Below, piece after piece: positions 7,498 through 13,745 of a stretch of 13,745 nt of DNA. Source of the DNA: Betaproteobacteria bacterium (GTDB lineage Bacteria; Pseudomonadota; Gammaproteobacteria; Burkholderiales; Usitatibacteraceae); NCBI GenBank assembly GCA_025362705.1, contig JANYFH010000017.1, forward strand, positions 1-13,745, written 5' to 3'. The position numbers and the translations under genes were made by a program. Each line of letters starts with the position of its first letter. Position 1 is the first letter of the stretch. Under the pieces are notes generated by a model. The model was given only the letters and a program-made list of their open reading frames with translations, searched no databases and was not told the origin of the DNA.

Positions 7498-7519
7498 AAT
7501 TCGAATTTTGTAACTGCCG

Positions 7520-8893
7520 TTACTTGACCCGCATCTCCCGCTCCGCAAGCCGCGCCAGTATCTTGCCGTGCACGCCGCCAAATCCACCGTTGCTCATCAC
7601 CAGAATCTGGTCGCCCGGCTTTGACATCACCACGATGGCGTTGACCATCGCGTCCAAATCTTCAAACACACCGGTCTTGGTGCCGATGGGTTCGAGCGCT
7701 TTTGCGACATCCCAGCCGAGGTTTTTTGCATAGACGAATACCACGTCGGCGAGCGCCAGGCTGCCGGGCAGCGCTTCGCGCATGGTGCCTAGTTTCATGG
7801 TGTTGGTGCGCGGCTCGATGACAGCGAATATGCGTTGGTCGCCAACCCGCTTGCGCAATCCCGCGAGCGTTGCGTGGATTGCCGTCGGATGGTGCGCGAA
7901 ATCATCGAAGACGGCGATGCCATTGATCTCGCCCTTGTTTTCCATGCGTCTGGCCACGCCTGAGAATTCGCTTAACGCGTCGATTGCCATTTTTGTTGGC
8001 ACGCCCGCATGGCGCGCAGCCGCAATGGCCGCGAGTGCATTCATGGTGTTGTGCGTGCCCATCTGATTCCATTCGACCATGCCTTTGTCGACGCCTTTGA
8101 AAATCACATTGAACTGGGTGTCCCGCTCGGCACGTTTGAAATCCCACAGCAGGCCGGGCCCGAATTCCTCTACGCTGCTCCAGCAACCCATCGCGAGCGT
8201 ACGCTTCAGGTTTTCATCGCGGCCATTACTGACGATGAGTCCGTTGGCCGGTACCGTGCGCACGAGATGATGAAACTGCCTTTGAATCGCTTCCACGTTC
8301 GGGAAAATATCGGCGTGGTCGTGCTCGAGATTGTTGAGTATCGCGGTGCGGGTGCGGTAGTGAACAAACTTGGAGCGCTTGTCGAAAAATGCGGTGTCGT
8401 ATTCATCGGCTTCGATCACGAAAAACGGCGAGTCACCCAGCGGTGCGCGCGCCGAGATGCCGAAATTTGCCGGCACACCGCCGATCAGAAAACCCGGCGC
8501 GAGGCCCGCGTATTCGAGTATCCACGCCAGCATGGCGCTGGTGCTGGTTTTGCCGTGGGTGCCGGCGACCGCCAGTACCCACTTGCCCTGCAACACGTTT
8601 TCCCCCAGCCACTGCGGGCCGGAGGTGTAGGGCAGACTGCGATTGAGTATTTCTTCGATCACGGGCATTGAGCGTGTCATCACATTGCCGATGACATACA
8701 AATCCGCGTTGAATGATTGCAATTGTTCGGCGTCGAAGCCTTCGTGCAATTGAATGCCCGCCGCTTCGAGCTGTGTGGACATTGGCGGGTAGACATTTTC
8801 GTCACAGCCGGTGACGGTATGTCCGGCGCCACGCGCGAGTACGGCGAGGCCGCCCATGAAAGTGCCGCAAATTCCCAGGATGTGGATGTGCAT
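7520..8893 (-). CDS. mpl: UDP-N-acetylmuramate:L-alanyl-gamma-D-glutamyl-meso-diaminopimelate ligase
   Basis: This cytosolic ATP-dependent ligase joins recycled murein tripeptide (L-Ala-gamma-D-Glu-meso-DAP) to UDP-MurNAc, so cell-wall peptides are reused. The start at 8893 gives 457 aa, the same length as E. coli Mpl, and begins with the family-typical MHIHILGICGTFMGG. Longer in-frame starts upstream would add an unlikely 42 residues that run into the preceding gene. Mur-ligase features include the N-terminal nucleotide-binding fold, the ATP loop GTHGKTST at 111-118 with Lys115, the NNLEHDHADIF segment of the central domain, and the DDFAHHPTAI motif of the C-terminal part. No clear Shine-Dalgarno sequence precedes the start. 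The gene lies 49 nt downstream of the DUF486/DMT gene and may be co-transcribed with it. No MurC paralogue is visible; the Mpl-specific start motif and DAP context favour Mpl. Confidence 0.95.
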   Translation of the reverse strand: MHIHILGICGTFMGGLAVLARGAGHTVTGCDENVYPPMSTQLEAAGIQLHEGFDAEQLQSFNADLYVIGNVMTRSMPVIEEILNRSLPYTSGPQWLGENVLQGKWVLAVAGTHGKTSTSAMLAWILEYAGLAPGFLIGGVPANFGISARAPLGDSPFFVIEADEYDTAFFDKRSKFVHYRTRTAILNNLEHDHADIFPNVEAIQRQFHHLVRTVPANGLIVSNGRDENLKRTLAMGCWSSVEEFGPGLLWDFKRAERDTQFNVIFKGVDKGMVEWNQMGTHNTMNALAAIAAARHAGVPTKMAIDALSEFSGVARRMENKGEINGIAVFDDFAHHPTAIHATLAGLRKRVGDQRIFAVIEPRTNTMKLGTMREALPGSLALADVVFVYAKNLGWDVAKALEPIGTKTGVFEDLDAMVNAIVVMSKPGDQILVMSNGGFGGVHGKILARLAEREMRVK

Positions 8894-8942
8894 TTTATTT
8901 AATGGTTGTTCGGGCGGAAGCGGCTGACTTACGGACAAGTTC

Positions 8943-9299
8943 TCAACCCTTGAAAATAAAATAAACCGCGCCAACCAGGCACAAGCCCGCCCACAAATAA
9001 TTCCAGCGCAGGGTCTCACCCATGTATAAAACAGCGAACGGCACGAACACCGCCAGCGTGATGACCTCCTGCAACATTTTCAGTTGTCCAAGGTTCATCG
9101 CTGTGTAGCCGATGCGGTTGCCCGGTACCATCAGCATGTATTCGAAAAGCGCGATTCCCCAGCTGACAAGCGCCGCAATATACCAGGGTCTGTCAGCGAG
9201 ATTTTTAAGGTGCGCGTACCAGGCGAAGGTCATGAAAAGATTCGACGCGACCAGCATCGCCGTTGTCGTCAGTATGGGCGAGCCGAATAAATTATTCAT
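8943..9299 (-). CDS. DUF486/DMT-family four-helix membrane protein
   Basis: This is a 118-residue inner-membrane protein with four predicted transmembrane segments at about 9-30, 37-58, 74-93 and 97-116. The sequence elements SNLFMTFAWYAHLK, PWYIAALVSWGIALFEY, GYTAMNLGQLKMLQE and the closing AGLCLVGAVYFIFKG match the small DMT-superfamily group known as DUF486. Members resemble half of a drug/metabolite transporter and presumably act as dimers. No substrate is known to me. The start at 9299 gives the usual family length, though the ribosome-binding site is weak. It is 49 nt upstream of mpl on the same strand. This pairing may be simple adjacency, since no functional link to murein recycling is evident. 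Confidence 0.88.
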   Translation of the reverse strand: MNNLFGSPILTTTAMLVASNLFMTFAWYAHLKNLADRPWYIAALVSWGIALFEYMLMVPGNRIGYTAMNLGQLKMLQEVITLAVFVPFAVLYMGETLRWNYLWAGLCLVGAVYFIFKG

Positions 9300-9337
9300 G
9301 CCGCGTTGCTACAGGCCAGGCGCGATTTCATGGTCGA

Positions 9338-9346
9338 ATTTTAGCA
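9338..9346 (-). promoter_or_regulatory. Candidate extended -10 promoter for the DMT gene and mpl
   Basis: Read on the minus strand, TGCTAAAAT combines an extended TGn element with TAAAAT (5 of 6 matches to the -10 consensus). It gives a leader of about 30 nt before the start at 9299. No good -35 is present, as is acceptable for extended -10 promoters. The rest of 9300-9474, between the divergent genes, shows no clear promoter for gshA and no small gene. Confidence 0.35.
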
Positions 9347-9474
9347 CTGACAATCTGCGCTACCCGTATCGCACCGTCACAAGAAATTTAGCATTTGAGC
9401 GTAAACTACGTCCTCTTGAAACGACTGACCCTTGACCGCATCTAGCAAGGCTTGCGGCATTTTATTGACTGGCC

Positions 9475-10785
9475 ATGGTCCCACATCTCACTACCTCGCT
9501 CACCGGTCCGCTCCTCGACCTGGAAAAGAAAATCCTCGATGCGCGCCCGAGCATCGAGCGCTGGTTCCGCACCAAATGGATGACGGAGCGCCCGCCGTTT
9601 TATACATCGGTGGATTTACGCAATTCCGGTTTCAAACTCGCGCCGGTGGATACCAATTTATTTCCGGGTGGCTTCAATAATCTGAATCCGGATTTCATGC
9701 CGCTATGCATTCAGGCCGCGATGTCGGCGGTGCAGCGGGTGTGTCCGGATAAGCAGCGATTTTTGCTCATCCCCGAAAATCACACACGCAATCTTTTTTA
9801 TCTCAGCAATGTTGCCGCGATTCAAAAAATCCTGACGGGTGCTGGTCTTGACGTACGAATTGGTTCGTTGTTGCCTGAGATTACCGCAGCGACCACGCTC
9901 GACTTGCCGAACGGCGAAAAGCTTTTGCTGGAACCGATCACGCGTGTCGGCAACAAATTGATGATCGAAGGTTTCGATCCATGTGCAATTTTGTTGAACA
10001 ACGATCTTTCCGCCGGCGTGCCGGAAATTCTGAAGGGCCTTTCGCAACCCGTGGTGCCGCCGCTGCACGCGGGCTGGACTACCCGCAGGAAGACCCTGCA
10101 CTTTCACGCATACGATGGCGTGGCTGAAGAATTCGCCAAGCTGATCGGCATTGATCCCTGGTTCATCAATCCGATGTTTAGCCAATGCGGCAAGGTAAAT
10201 TTTTCTGCGCACGAAGGCGAAGAGTGTCTCGCTGCCAATGTCGAAGCGGTGCTCGGTGAAGTGCAGGCGAAATACGACGAATATGGCATCAAGGAAAAAC
10301 CATTTGTGATCGTGAAGGCCGACGCCGGCACTTACGGCATGGGTATTTTGACGGCACGTTCGCCCGATGATGTACGCGGCCTCAATCGCAAAGAGCGCAA
10401 CAAGATGGCGGTGGTGAAAGAAGGCCTGGAAGTGAATGAGGTCATCATTCAGGAAGGCGTGCACACGCTGGAAAACCTGAATGGTGCAGTCGCCGAACCG
10501 GTGGTGTACATGATGGATGCCTTTGTTGTCGGTGGCTTTTATCGCGTCAATACTGAACGTGGTGTTGACGAAAACCTGAATTCACGCGGCATGAGTTTCG
10601 TGCCGCTGGCGTTTGAAACCGATTGCCACTCACCGGATTGTTCGGGTTGGCCAGATGCGCCACCGAACCGGTTTTATACCTACGGCGTGGTCGCGCGCCT
10701 GGCAATGCTGGCCGCATCGCGGGAGCTTGAAAAACTTGCGCCAGCAACGGATGTAGCCAGGCCGATGGCTGTTGCGGCGGAGTAG
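9475..10785 (+). CDS. gshA: Glutamate-cysteine ligase, proteobacterial GshA type unlike E. coli
   Basis: This enzyme performs the first step of glutathione synthesis, the ATP-dependent joining of L-glutamate and L-cysteine to gamma-glutamylcysteine in the cytosol. The 436-residue protein opens with MVPHLTTSLTGPLLDLEKKIL. Its internal blocks (NSGFKLAPVDTNLFPGGFNN, LIPENHTRNLFYLSN, FVIVKADAGTYGMGI) are typical of the GshA family found in betaproteobacteria and Acidithiobacillus. That family is not similar to the E. coli GshA. The Lys-Ala-Asp-Ala-Gly-Thr-Tyr-Gly segment looks like an ATP-grasp nucleotide loop, though this is inferred. A stop codon three codons upstream limits the start to ATG 9475, even though no good Shine-Dalgarno sequence is visible. 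gshB follows after 7 nt, which firmly supports the assignment. Confidence 0.95.
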   Translation: MVPHLTTSLTGPLLDLEKKILDARPSIERWFRTKWMTERPPFYTSVDLRNSGFKLAPVDTNLFPGGFNNLNPDFMPLCIQAAMSAVQRVCPDKQRFLLIPENHTRNLFYLSNVAAIQKILTGAGLDVRIGSLLPEITAATTLDLPNGEKLLLEPITRVGNKLMIEGFDPCAILLNNDLSAGVPEILKGLSQPVVPPLHAGWTTRRKTLHFHAYDGVAEEFAKLIGIDPWFINPMFSQCGKVNFSAHEGEECLAANVEAVLGEVQAKYDEYGIKEKPFVIVKADAGTYGMGILTARSPDDVRGLNRKERNKMAVVKEGLEVNEVIIQEGVHTLENLNGAVAEPVVYMMDAFVVGGFYRVNTERGVDENLNSRGMSFVPLAFETDCHSPDCSGWPDAPPNRFYTYGVVARLAMLAASRELEKLAPATDVARPMAVAAE

Positions 10786-10792
10786 AGAGGGC

Positions 10793-11728
10793 GTGCGCGT
10801 AGCCTTCATTATTGACCCTCTGGTCAAACTCAAAGCGTACAAGGATTCGTCCGTATTCATGATGCGTGAAGCGGCAAAACGCGGCCATGAAGTTTTTGCA
10901 TTTGAGATGCAGGATTTGTTTTTACTTGGCACAGTTTCCGCAAGCTGCAGCCGTTTATCGCTCTCGGACGACAACGATAACTGGTGTACGGTTATCGCGA
11001 CGCATACCCAACCATTAACGTTTTTCGACGCTGTGCTGATGCGCAAGGATCCACCATTCGACCAGGAATATCTTTACGCCACACTGTTGCTAAGTCTCGC
11101 AGAAGAGCAGGGTACGCGCGTTGTCAATCATCCTCGCTCCCTGCGCGATTACAACGAGAAACTGGCAATAGAAAAGTTTCCGCAATTTATTGCGCCTACG
11201 CTGGTGTCTCGGCATATGGGACGAATCCACGGTTTCATCGACGACTACAAGGACGTGATCGTCAAGAAACTCGATGGCATGGGCGGCACCTCGATTTTTC
11301 GCGTGCGTGCGGACGACCCGAATCGCAATGCCATCATCGAAGTGCAAACGATCGACGGGTCGGTATCGGTGATGGCACAACGCTATATCCCCGAAATTTC
11401 CAAAGGCGACAAGCGCGTGTTGGTCATTGATGGCAAGCCCGTGCCATTCTGTTTAGCCCGCATTCCAAAAGAAGGTGAGACACGCGGCAATCTCGCAGCC
11501 GGTGGGCGCGGCGTGGCGCAGCCACTATCGAAACGCGACACAGAAATCGCCGAAGCACTTGGCCCGCAACTGAAAGCTGATGGCCTCACCATTGTCGGCC
11601 TAGATATCATTGGCGATTATTTGACTGAAGTGAACGTGACCTCGCCGACCTGCATGGTCGAGATTTTTGAACAGGCGGGATTTAACAGCGCGGCGCTGGT
11701 GATCGACGCATTGGAAATGGCTGGTTGA
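10793..11728 (+). CDS. gshB: Glutathione synthetase (GTG start)
   Basis: This enzyme catalyses the second step of glutathione synthesis, adding glycine to gamma-glutamylcysteine with ATP. The product is 311 aa, close to the 316 of E. coli GshB. The GTG at 10793 is chosen because the protein then starts with (M)RVAFIIDPL, the family norm, after GGAG at 10779-10782 and GAGAGG at 10785-10790. A TTG at 10772 would add seven unconserved residues and overlap gshA. ATP-grasp features are visible: MRKDPPFDQEY, the nucleotide loop KKLDGMGGTSIF from about 158, and the metal-binding Glu279 and Asn281 in TEVNVTSPT. It is 7 nt downstream of gshA, so the two steps form one operon. Confidence 0.96.
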   Translation: MRVAFIIDPLVKLKAYKDSSVFMMREAAKRGHEVFAFEMQDLFLLGTVSASCSRLSLSDDNDNWCTVIATHTQPLTFFDAVLMRKDPPFDQEYLYATLLLSLAEEQGTRVVNHPRSLRDYNEKLAIEKFPQFIAPTLVSRHMGRIHGFIDDYKDVIVKKLDGMGGTSIFRVRADDPNRNAIIEVQTIDGSVSVMAQRYIPEISKGDKRVLVIDGKPVPFCLARIPKEGETRGNLAAGGRGVAQPLSKRDTEIAEALGPQLKADGLTIVGLDIIGDYLTEVNVTSPTCMVEIFEQAGFNSAALVIDALEMAG

Positions 11729-11750
11729 TTTACCCGCATAACGCAGCGTA

Positions 11751-11768
11751 GAACGCCATTTGGCGGTC
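11751..11768 (+). terminator. Weak hairpin after gshB
   Basis: GAACGCC / GGCGGTC with an ATTT loop and one mismatch is followed by TTCTC instead of a true T-tract, 22 bases after gshB. It may end the gshAB transcript only partly. No better terminator is seen in the 107-base convergent gap. Confidence 0.3.
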
Positions 11769-11808
11769 TTCTCGAGACAGAAATGCCTGTAAAGCCGCGC
11801 CAGTGCTA

Positions 11809-11822
11809 TAGTTTATAAACTA
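11809..11822. repeat. 14-bp AT-rich perfect palindrome
   Basis: TAGTTTATAAACTA is a perfect palindrome in the gap between the convergent gshB and the 537-residue protein gene. A second, GC-rich palindrome, GCAGCGCTGC, follows at 11827-11836 and touches the stop codon of the minus-strand gene. No T-run makes either a standard terminator. Their role is unknown. Confidence 0.5.
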
Positions 11823-11835
11823 GCGCGCAGCGCTG

Positions 11836-13449
11836 CTAAATGATCGTCACCCGGTCAAAATCCAGTCCACGCTCGACAAATTCGGCAACTTTCACTTCCT
11901 TCGGGCTGCCGTGTCCCGGATGAAAGATGTCGATGCCATGCCCCAGTTGCGAAAGGTTGGACGGCACGATGAGTGTTTCCGCAATCTTGAGTGCTTCCAT
12001 CGGCGGTAAGCGGAATCCCTGTACGTAATTTGATGTACGGGCGCGGGTGTCGGAAGCGCGTACCGTGGTCGCTTCCGGTTTGCCGGGGAGCATGGCGATA
12101 GTCGCAAAAATTCGGCCGTCGAGTTCTTCTACCATTTCACGCACCACGCCGAGAAAAAAGCTTTCCTGCTTGCCAATCTTGATACCGACCAGTTTGCCAA
12201 TGGCGATGCCGTGTGCTGAATTGGCCGGACGCAATACGCGCAAATGACCGCGACTCTCATCGACGATCCCCCAAGTTTCGGTACCGTAGTTGAAATCAGC
12301 ATAGCGCGCACGGATGGTTGATTCGGACACCTTTCCGAACATTTCGATGTCGGCCATTTCCTGGCGTGTCAACTCACTCCTCACACCGGGCTGCTGAAAC
12401 GGATTACCCGACACAAAGAAATGTGTTTCAGTGATGCCAAATGCGAGTATGGCGTCTTTCTCGTTTGGCACGGTCGAGAACGTACGGGGACTGGACCCTT
12501 CGCACCAGAGCCGGTGCAGTCGCGCGAGCTGATTTTGCGCGTCACTGACACTCCATTCGGCCGGCAGGTCCAGCGTTGTAGGGTCGTCGCCGTCTGCCAG
12601 CTTTTTCAATCGCCGGCGCAATGATTTCGAAAGCTCATCGACGAGCAGCGCGCGAACGTTGTCCGTCATGACGGTTGGCTGGCAGAAAATCGCTCCCGCA
12701 TTCGATAGCAAATCGACCGCGCATACGAGTCCATGCGGGTTTGTGCTCGCGTCGCGCGCGATGGTGACCTTATGGCCAAAGCGCTTCAGGACGGCATCGA
12801 CAAAATCAATCTGGCGCGGTGTCAGCTCGTGGATGTTGGCAGCCTGCCCCAGCAGCACGGCCGTGTATGCCTGTTCCACACTCGAATAACCATCGATGGC
12901 CCCGATCGAGTCTTTAACGCGTTTGGTCGTCAGATCGCGGCTTTCGGCTTCCATCCATTGCATATGCAGACGCATCCACAGGGCGGAATCAAAGCGGCGA
13001 TAGATAAAACCGGCAATCAGCATTTGCAGGCCGATATACCGGACAACGCGCTGGATGATGAGTGCACCGTGAATAAACAAAGGTGCATCTTCGAGCGTTG
13101 CATCAGCCCAGCAGCGCCGGTAGCCCGCTTCCATTTCTGAAATCAGGATGCACGATACGTTCCAGGCTGCGATATCGCCGTGAGACAACGGAATGGTTTT
13201 GCCCGCGTAACGCGTGCGCTGCTCAGTGAGCAGATAGGCGACCTTGTCGCGCAGCAGCTCCATGCAGGTCAGGCGTTCCAGTGCCACGACATCGCCACTG
13301 CGATTGAAATTGCGCAACGCGTCAACAATTTTCTGTTGCGCCTGCGGAACGCTGGTTAACGGGACGGCTTTAAGCCAATCCTTGCACGTGCGTGCGTCGG
13401 TGAAAAACAAGGAACCCGGCGTTGTATTTGGCGCAGCTTGCAAAACCAT
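11836..13449 (-). CDS. 537-residue protein of unknown function, possible C-terminal PilZ-like domain
   Basis: I do not recognise this family with certainty. The product has 537 residues, no signal peptide and no convincing transmembrane helix, although 124-150 is hydrophobic. Residues 1-300 are mainly helical with Trp, Arg and Cys scattered, and a basic patch RRRLKKL lies at 278-284. Residues of about 375-465 look like a small beta-barrel: RARY at 380-383, then VDESRGHLRVL at 396-406, GKLVGIKIG and FFLGVVREMVEE. This recalls the PilZ cyclic-di-GMP fold (arginines, then D-x-S-x-x-G), but the second motif is one residue short. Residues of about 480-537 form a mixed tail. A Shine-Dalgarno AAGGAG lies 6 bases before the ATG. 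It follows the HIT-family gene after 75 nt on the same strand, so the two may share a transcript. A cytosolic c-di-GMP effector is one possibility and unproven. Confidence 0.85.
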   Translation of the reverse strand: MVLQAAPNTTPGSLFFTDARTCKDWLKAVPLTSVPQAQQKIVDALRNFNRSGDVVALERLTCMELLRDKVAYLLTEQRTRYAGKTIPLSHGDIAAWNVSCILISEMEAGYRRCWADATLEDAPLFIHGALIIQRVVRYIGLQMLIAGFIYRRFDSALWMRLHMQWMEAESRDLTTKRVKDSIGAIDGYSSVEQAYTAVLLGQAANIHELTPRQIDFVDAVLKRFGHKVTIARDASTNPHGLVCAVDLLSNAGAIFCQPTVMTDNVRALLVDELSKSLRRRLKKLADGDDPTTLDLPAEWSVSDAQNQLARLHRLWCEGSSPRTFSTVPNEKDAILAFGITETHFFVSGNPFQQPGVRSELTRQEMADIEMFGKVSESTIRARYADFNYGTETWGIVDESRGHLRVLRPANSAHGIAIGKLVGIKIGKQESFFLGVVREMVEELDGRIFATIAMLPGKPEATTVRASDTRARTSNYVQGFRLPPMEALKIAETLIVPSNLSQLGHGIDIFHPGHGSPKEVKVAEFVERGLDFDRVTII

Positions 13450-13453
13450 CCAT

Positions 13454-13461
13454 ATCTCCTT
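13454..13461 (-). promoter_or_regulatory. Shine-Dalgarno for the 537-residue protein
   Basis: On the minus strand AAGGAGAT precedes two ATGs. The first, at 13453-13451, is only 2 bases from the AAGGAG core and is out of frame. The second, at 13449-13447, is 6 bases away from the core, opens the long frame, and is the chosen start. Confidence 0.65.
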
Positions 13462-13497
13462 GCGACCCCGTCCCTATTCGCGTTTGTGGCATTCATT

Positions 13498-13521
13498 TCG
13501 CTCATCCATTGGAGTGAGCGA
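13498..13521. repeat. Inverted repeat between the HIT gene and the 537-residue gene
   Basis: TCGCTCA / TGAGCGA surrounds a 10-nt centre (13505-13514) that is itself partly symmetric. It starts 3 bases after the HIT stop on the minus strand. No T-run follows, so it could be a processing or weak termination stem, or simply chance. Confidence 0.35.
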
Positions 13522-13524
13522 TCG

Positions 13525-13745
13525 TCAGATAGTTGCGAATGCGCGGTTTACTGCGGACACCCATTGCCGATCCGAATGGACGCGGGATGCTTCCTGTCTA
13601 TTGCCAAGTGTATCAAGGCTTGGGATGGGCGGTGTGGATATCGCCCAAACAGGTCTTGGAAAAGCCGGGTCGTCGCGGAATCGCGGGATGACATGCCAGT
13701 GAAGATGTGGCGTCTGGTTGCCAAGACTGGCGACGTTCATTTTCT
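13525..13745 (-). CDS. HIT-family protein (N-terminal part outside window)
   Basis: Only the C-terminal 73 codons are present. The frame stays open to the window end, and the Met at 13740 is internal. The sequence KMNVASLGNQTPHLHWHVIPR carries the histidine-triad signature H-x-H-x-H with the catalytic His region, followed by RDDPAFPRPVW, which is typical of bacterial HIT proteins. These enzymes hydrolyse or transfer nucleotidyl groups from nucleotide phosphoramidates or dinucleotides in the cytosol. The last residues are family-variable. It is directly upstream of the 537-residue protein gene on the same strand. The exact substrate cannot be told from this fragment. Confidence 0.92.
   Translation of the reverse strand, partial: KMNVASLGNQTPHLHWHVIPRFRDDPAFPRPVWAISTPPIPSLDTLGNRQEASRVHSDRQWVSAVNRAFATI

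Noticed and set aside
8009..8671. 220-codon plus-strand frame opposite mpl
   Set aside because: It lies wholly within the clearly real mpl gene on the other strand, and its translation shows no recognisable family.
8894..9019. Longer mpl start at 9019
   Set aside because: It would add 42 unconserved residues and overlap the upstream DMT gene. MHIHILG at 8893 is the family start.
9703..10464. 253-codon minus-strand frame opposite gshA
   Set aside because: It is antisense to the conserved gshA, with a His/Phe-rich composition typical of a reverse-frame shadow.
1..13745. CRISPR array, insertion sequence, prophage or defence island
   Set aside because: No regularly spaced repeats, transposase, integrase, phage or nuclease genes were found. 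All clear genes are housekeeping or metabolic.

Overview
This window looks like ordinary chromosome of a Gram-negative betaproteobacterium. That is an inference from the gene families: a GroEL with a Gly/Met tail, an Mpl murein-recycling ligase, the non-E. coli type of glutamate-cysteine ligase paired with gshB, and a Tat-exported isoquinoline-oxidoreductase-like enzyme. I see no phage genes, transposases, CRISPR arrays, tRNA or rRNA genes. Base composition looks even throughout.

Layout, left to right. (1) 1-1632 (+): groEL missing only its first few codons, then a 3' region ending in a strong intrinsic terminator at 1761-1789. (2) 1924-4535 (+): a two-gene operon for a periplasmic molybdenum hydroxylase, a [2Fe-2S] small subunit and a Tat-signal large subunit, with a plausible promoter at 1833-1861 and a hairpin terminator at 4549-4579. 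(3) 4791-6695 (+): an exported S9-family prolyl-oligopeptidase-like serine peptidase, preceded by three tandem 10-bp repeats and followed by a textbook terminator. (4) 6995-7417 (+): a small secreted aromatic-rich protein with a calcium-binding-like Asp tail. It converges on the next cluster across a long inverted repeat. (5) 9299-7520 (-): a four-helix DUF486/DMT-family membrane protein followed by mpl. (6) 9475-11728 (+): gshA-gshB, the two steps of glutathione synthesis, 7 nt apart. (7) 13745-11836 (-): a partial HIT-family protein followed by a 537-residue protein of unknown function that may end in a PilZ-like barrel.

The clear functional links are within the IorAB-like pair and within gshAB. 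Glutathione synthesis, cell-wall peptide recycling, the chaperonin and the peptidase are housekeeping functions that seem to sit side by side without forming one pathway.

I found no convincing undescribed multi-gene system. The items most worth a second look are the 537-residue protein with its HIT neighbour, the small YXWGXW/TSP3-like secreted protein, the molybdenum hydroxylase that lacks a visible electron-acceptor subunit, and the 10-bp repeat array upstream of the peptidase.
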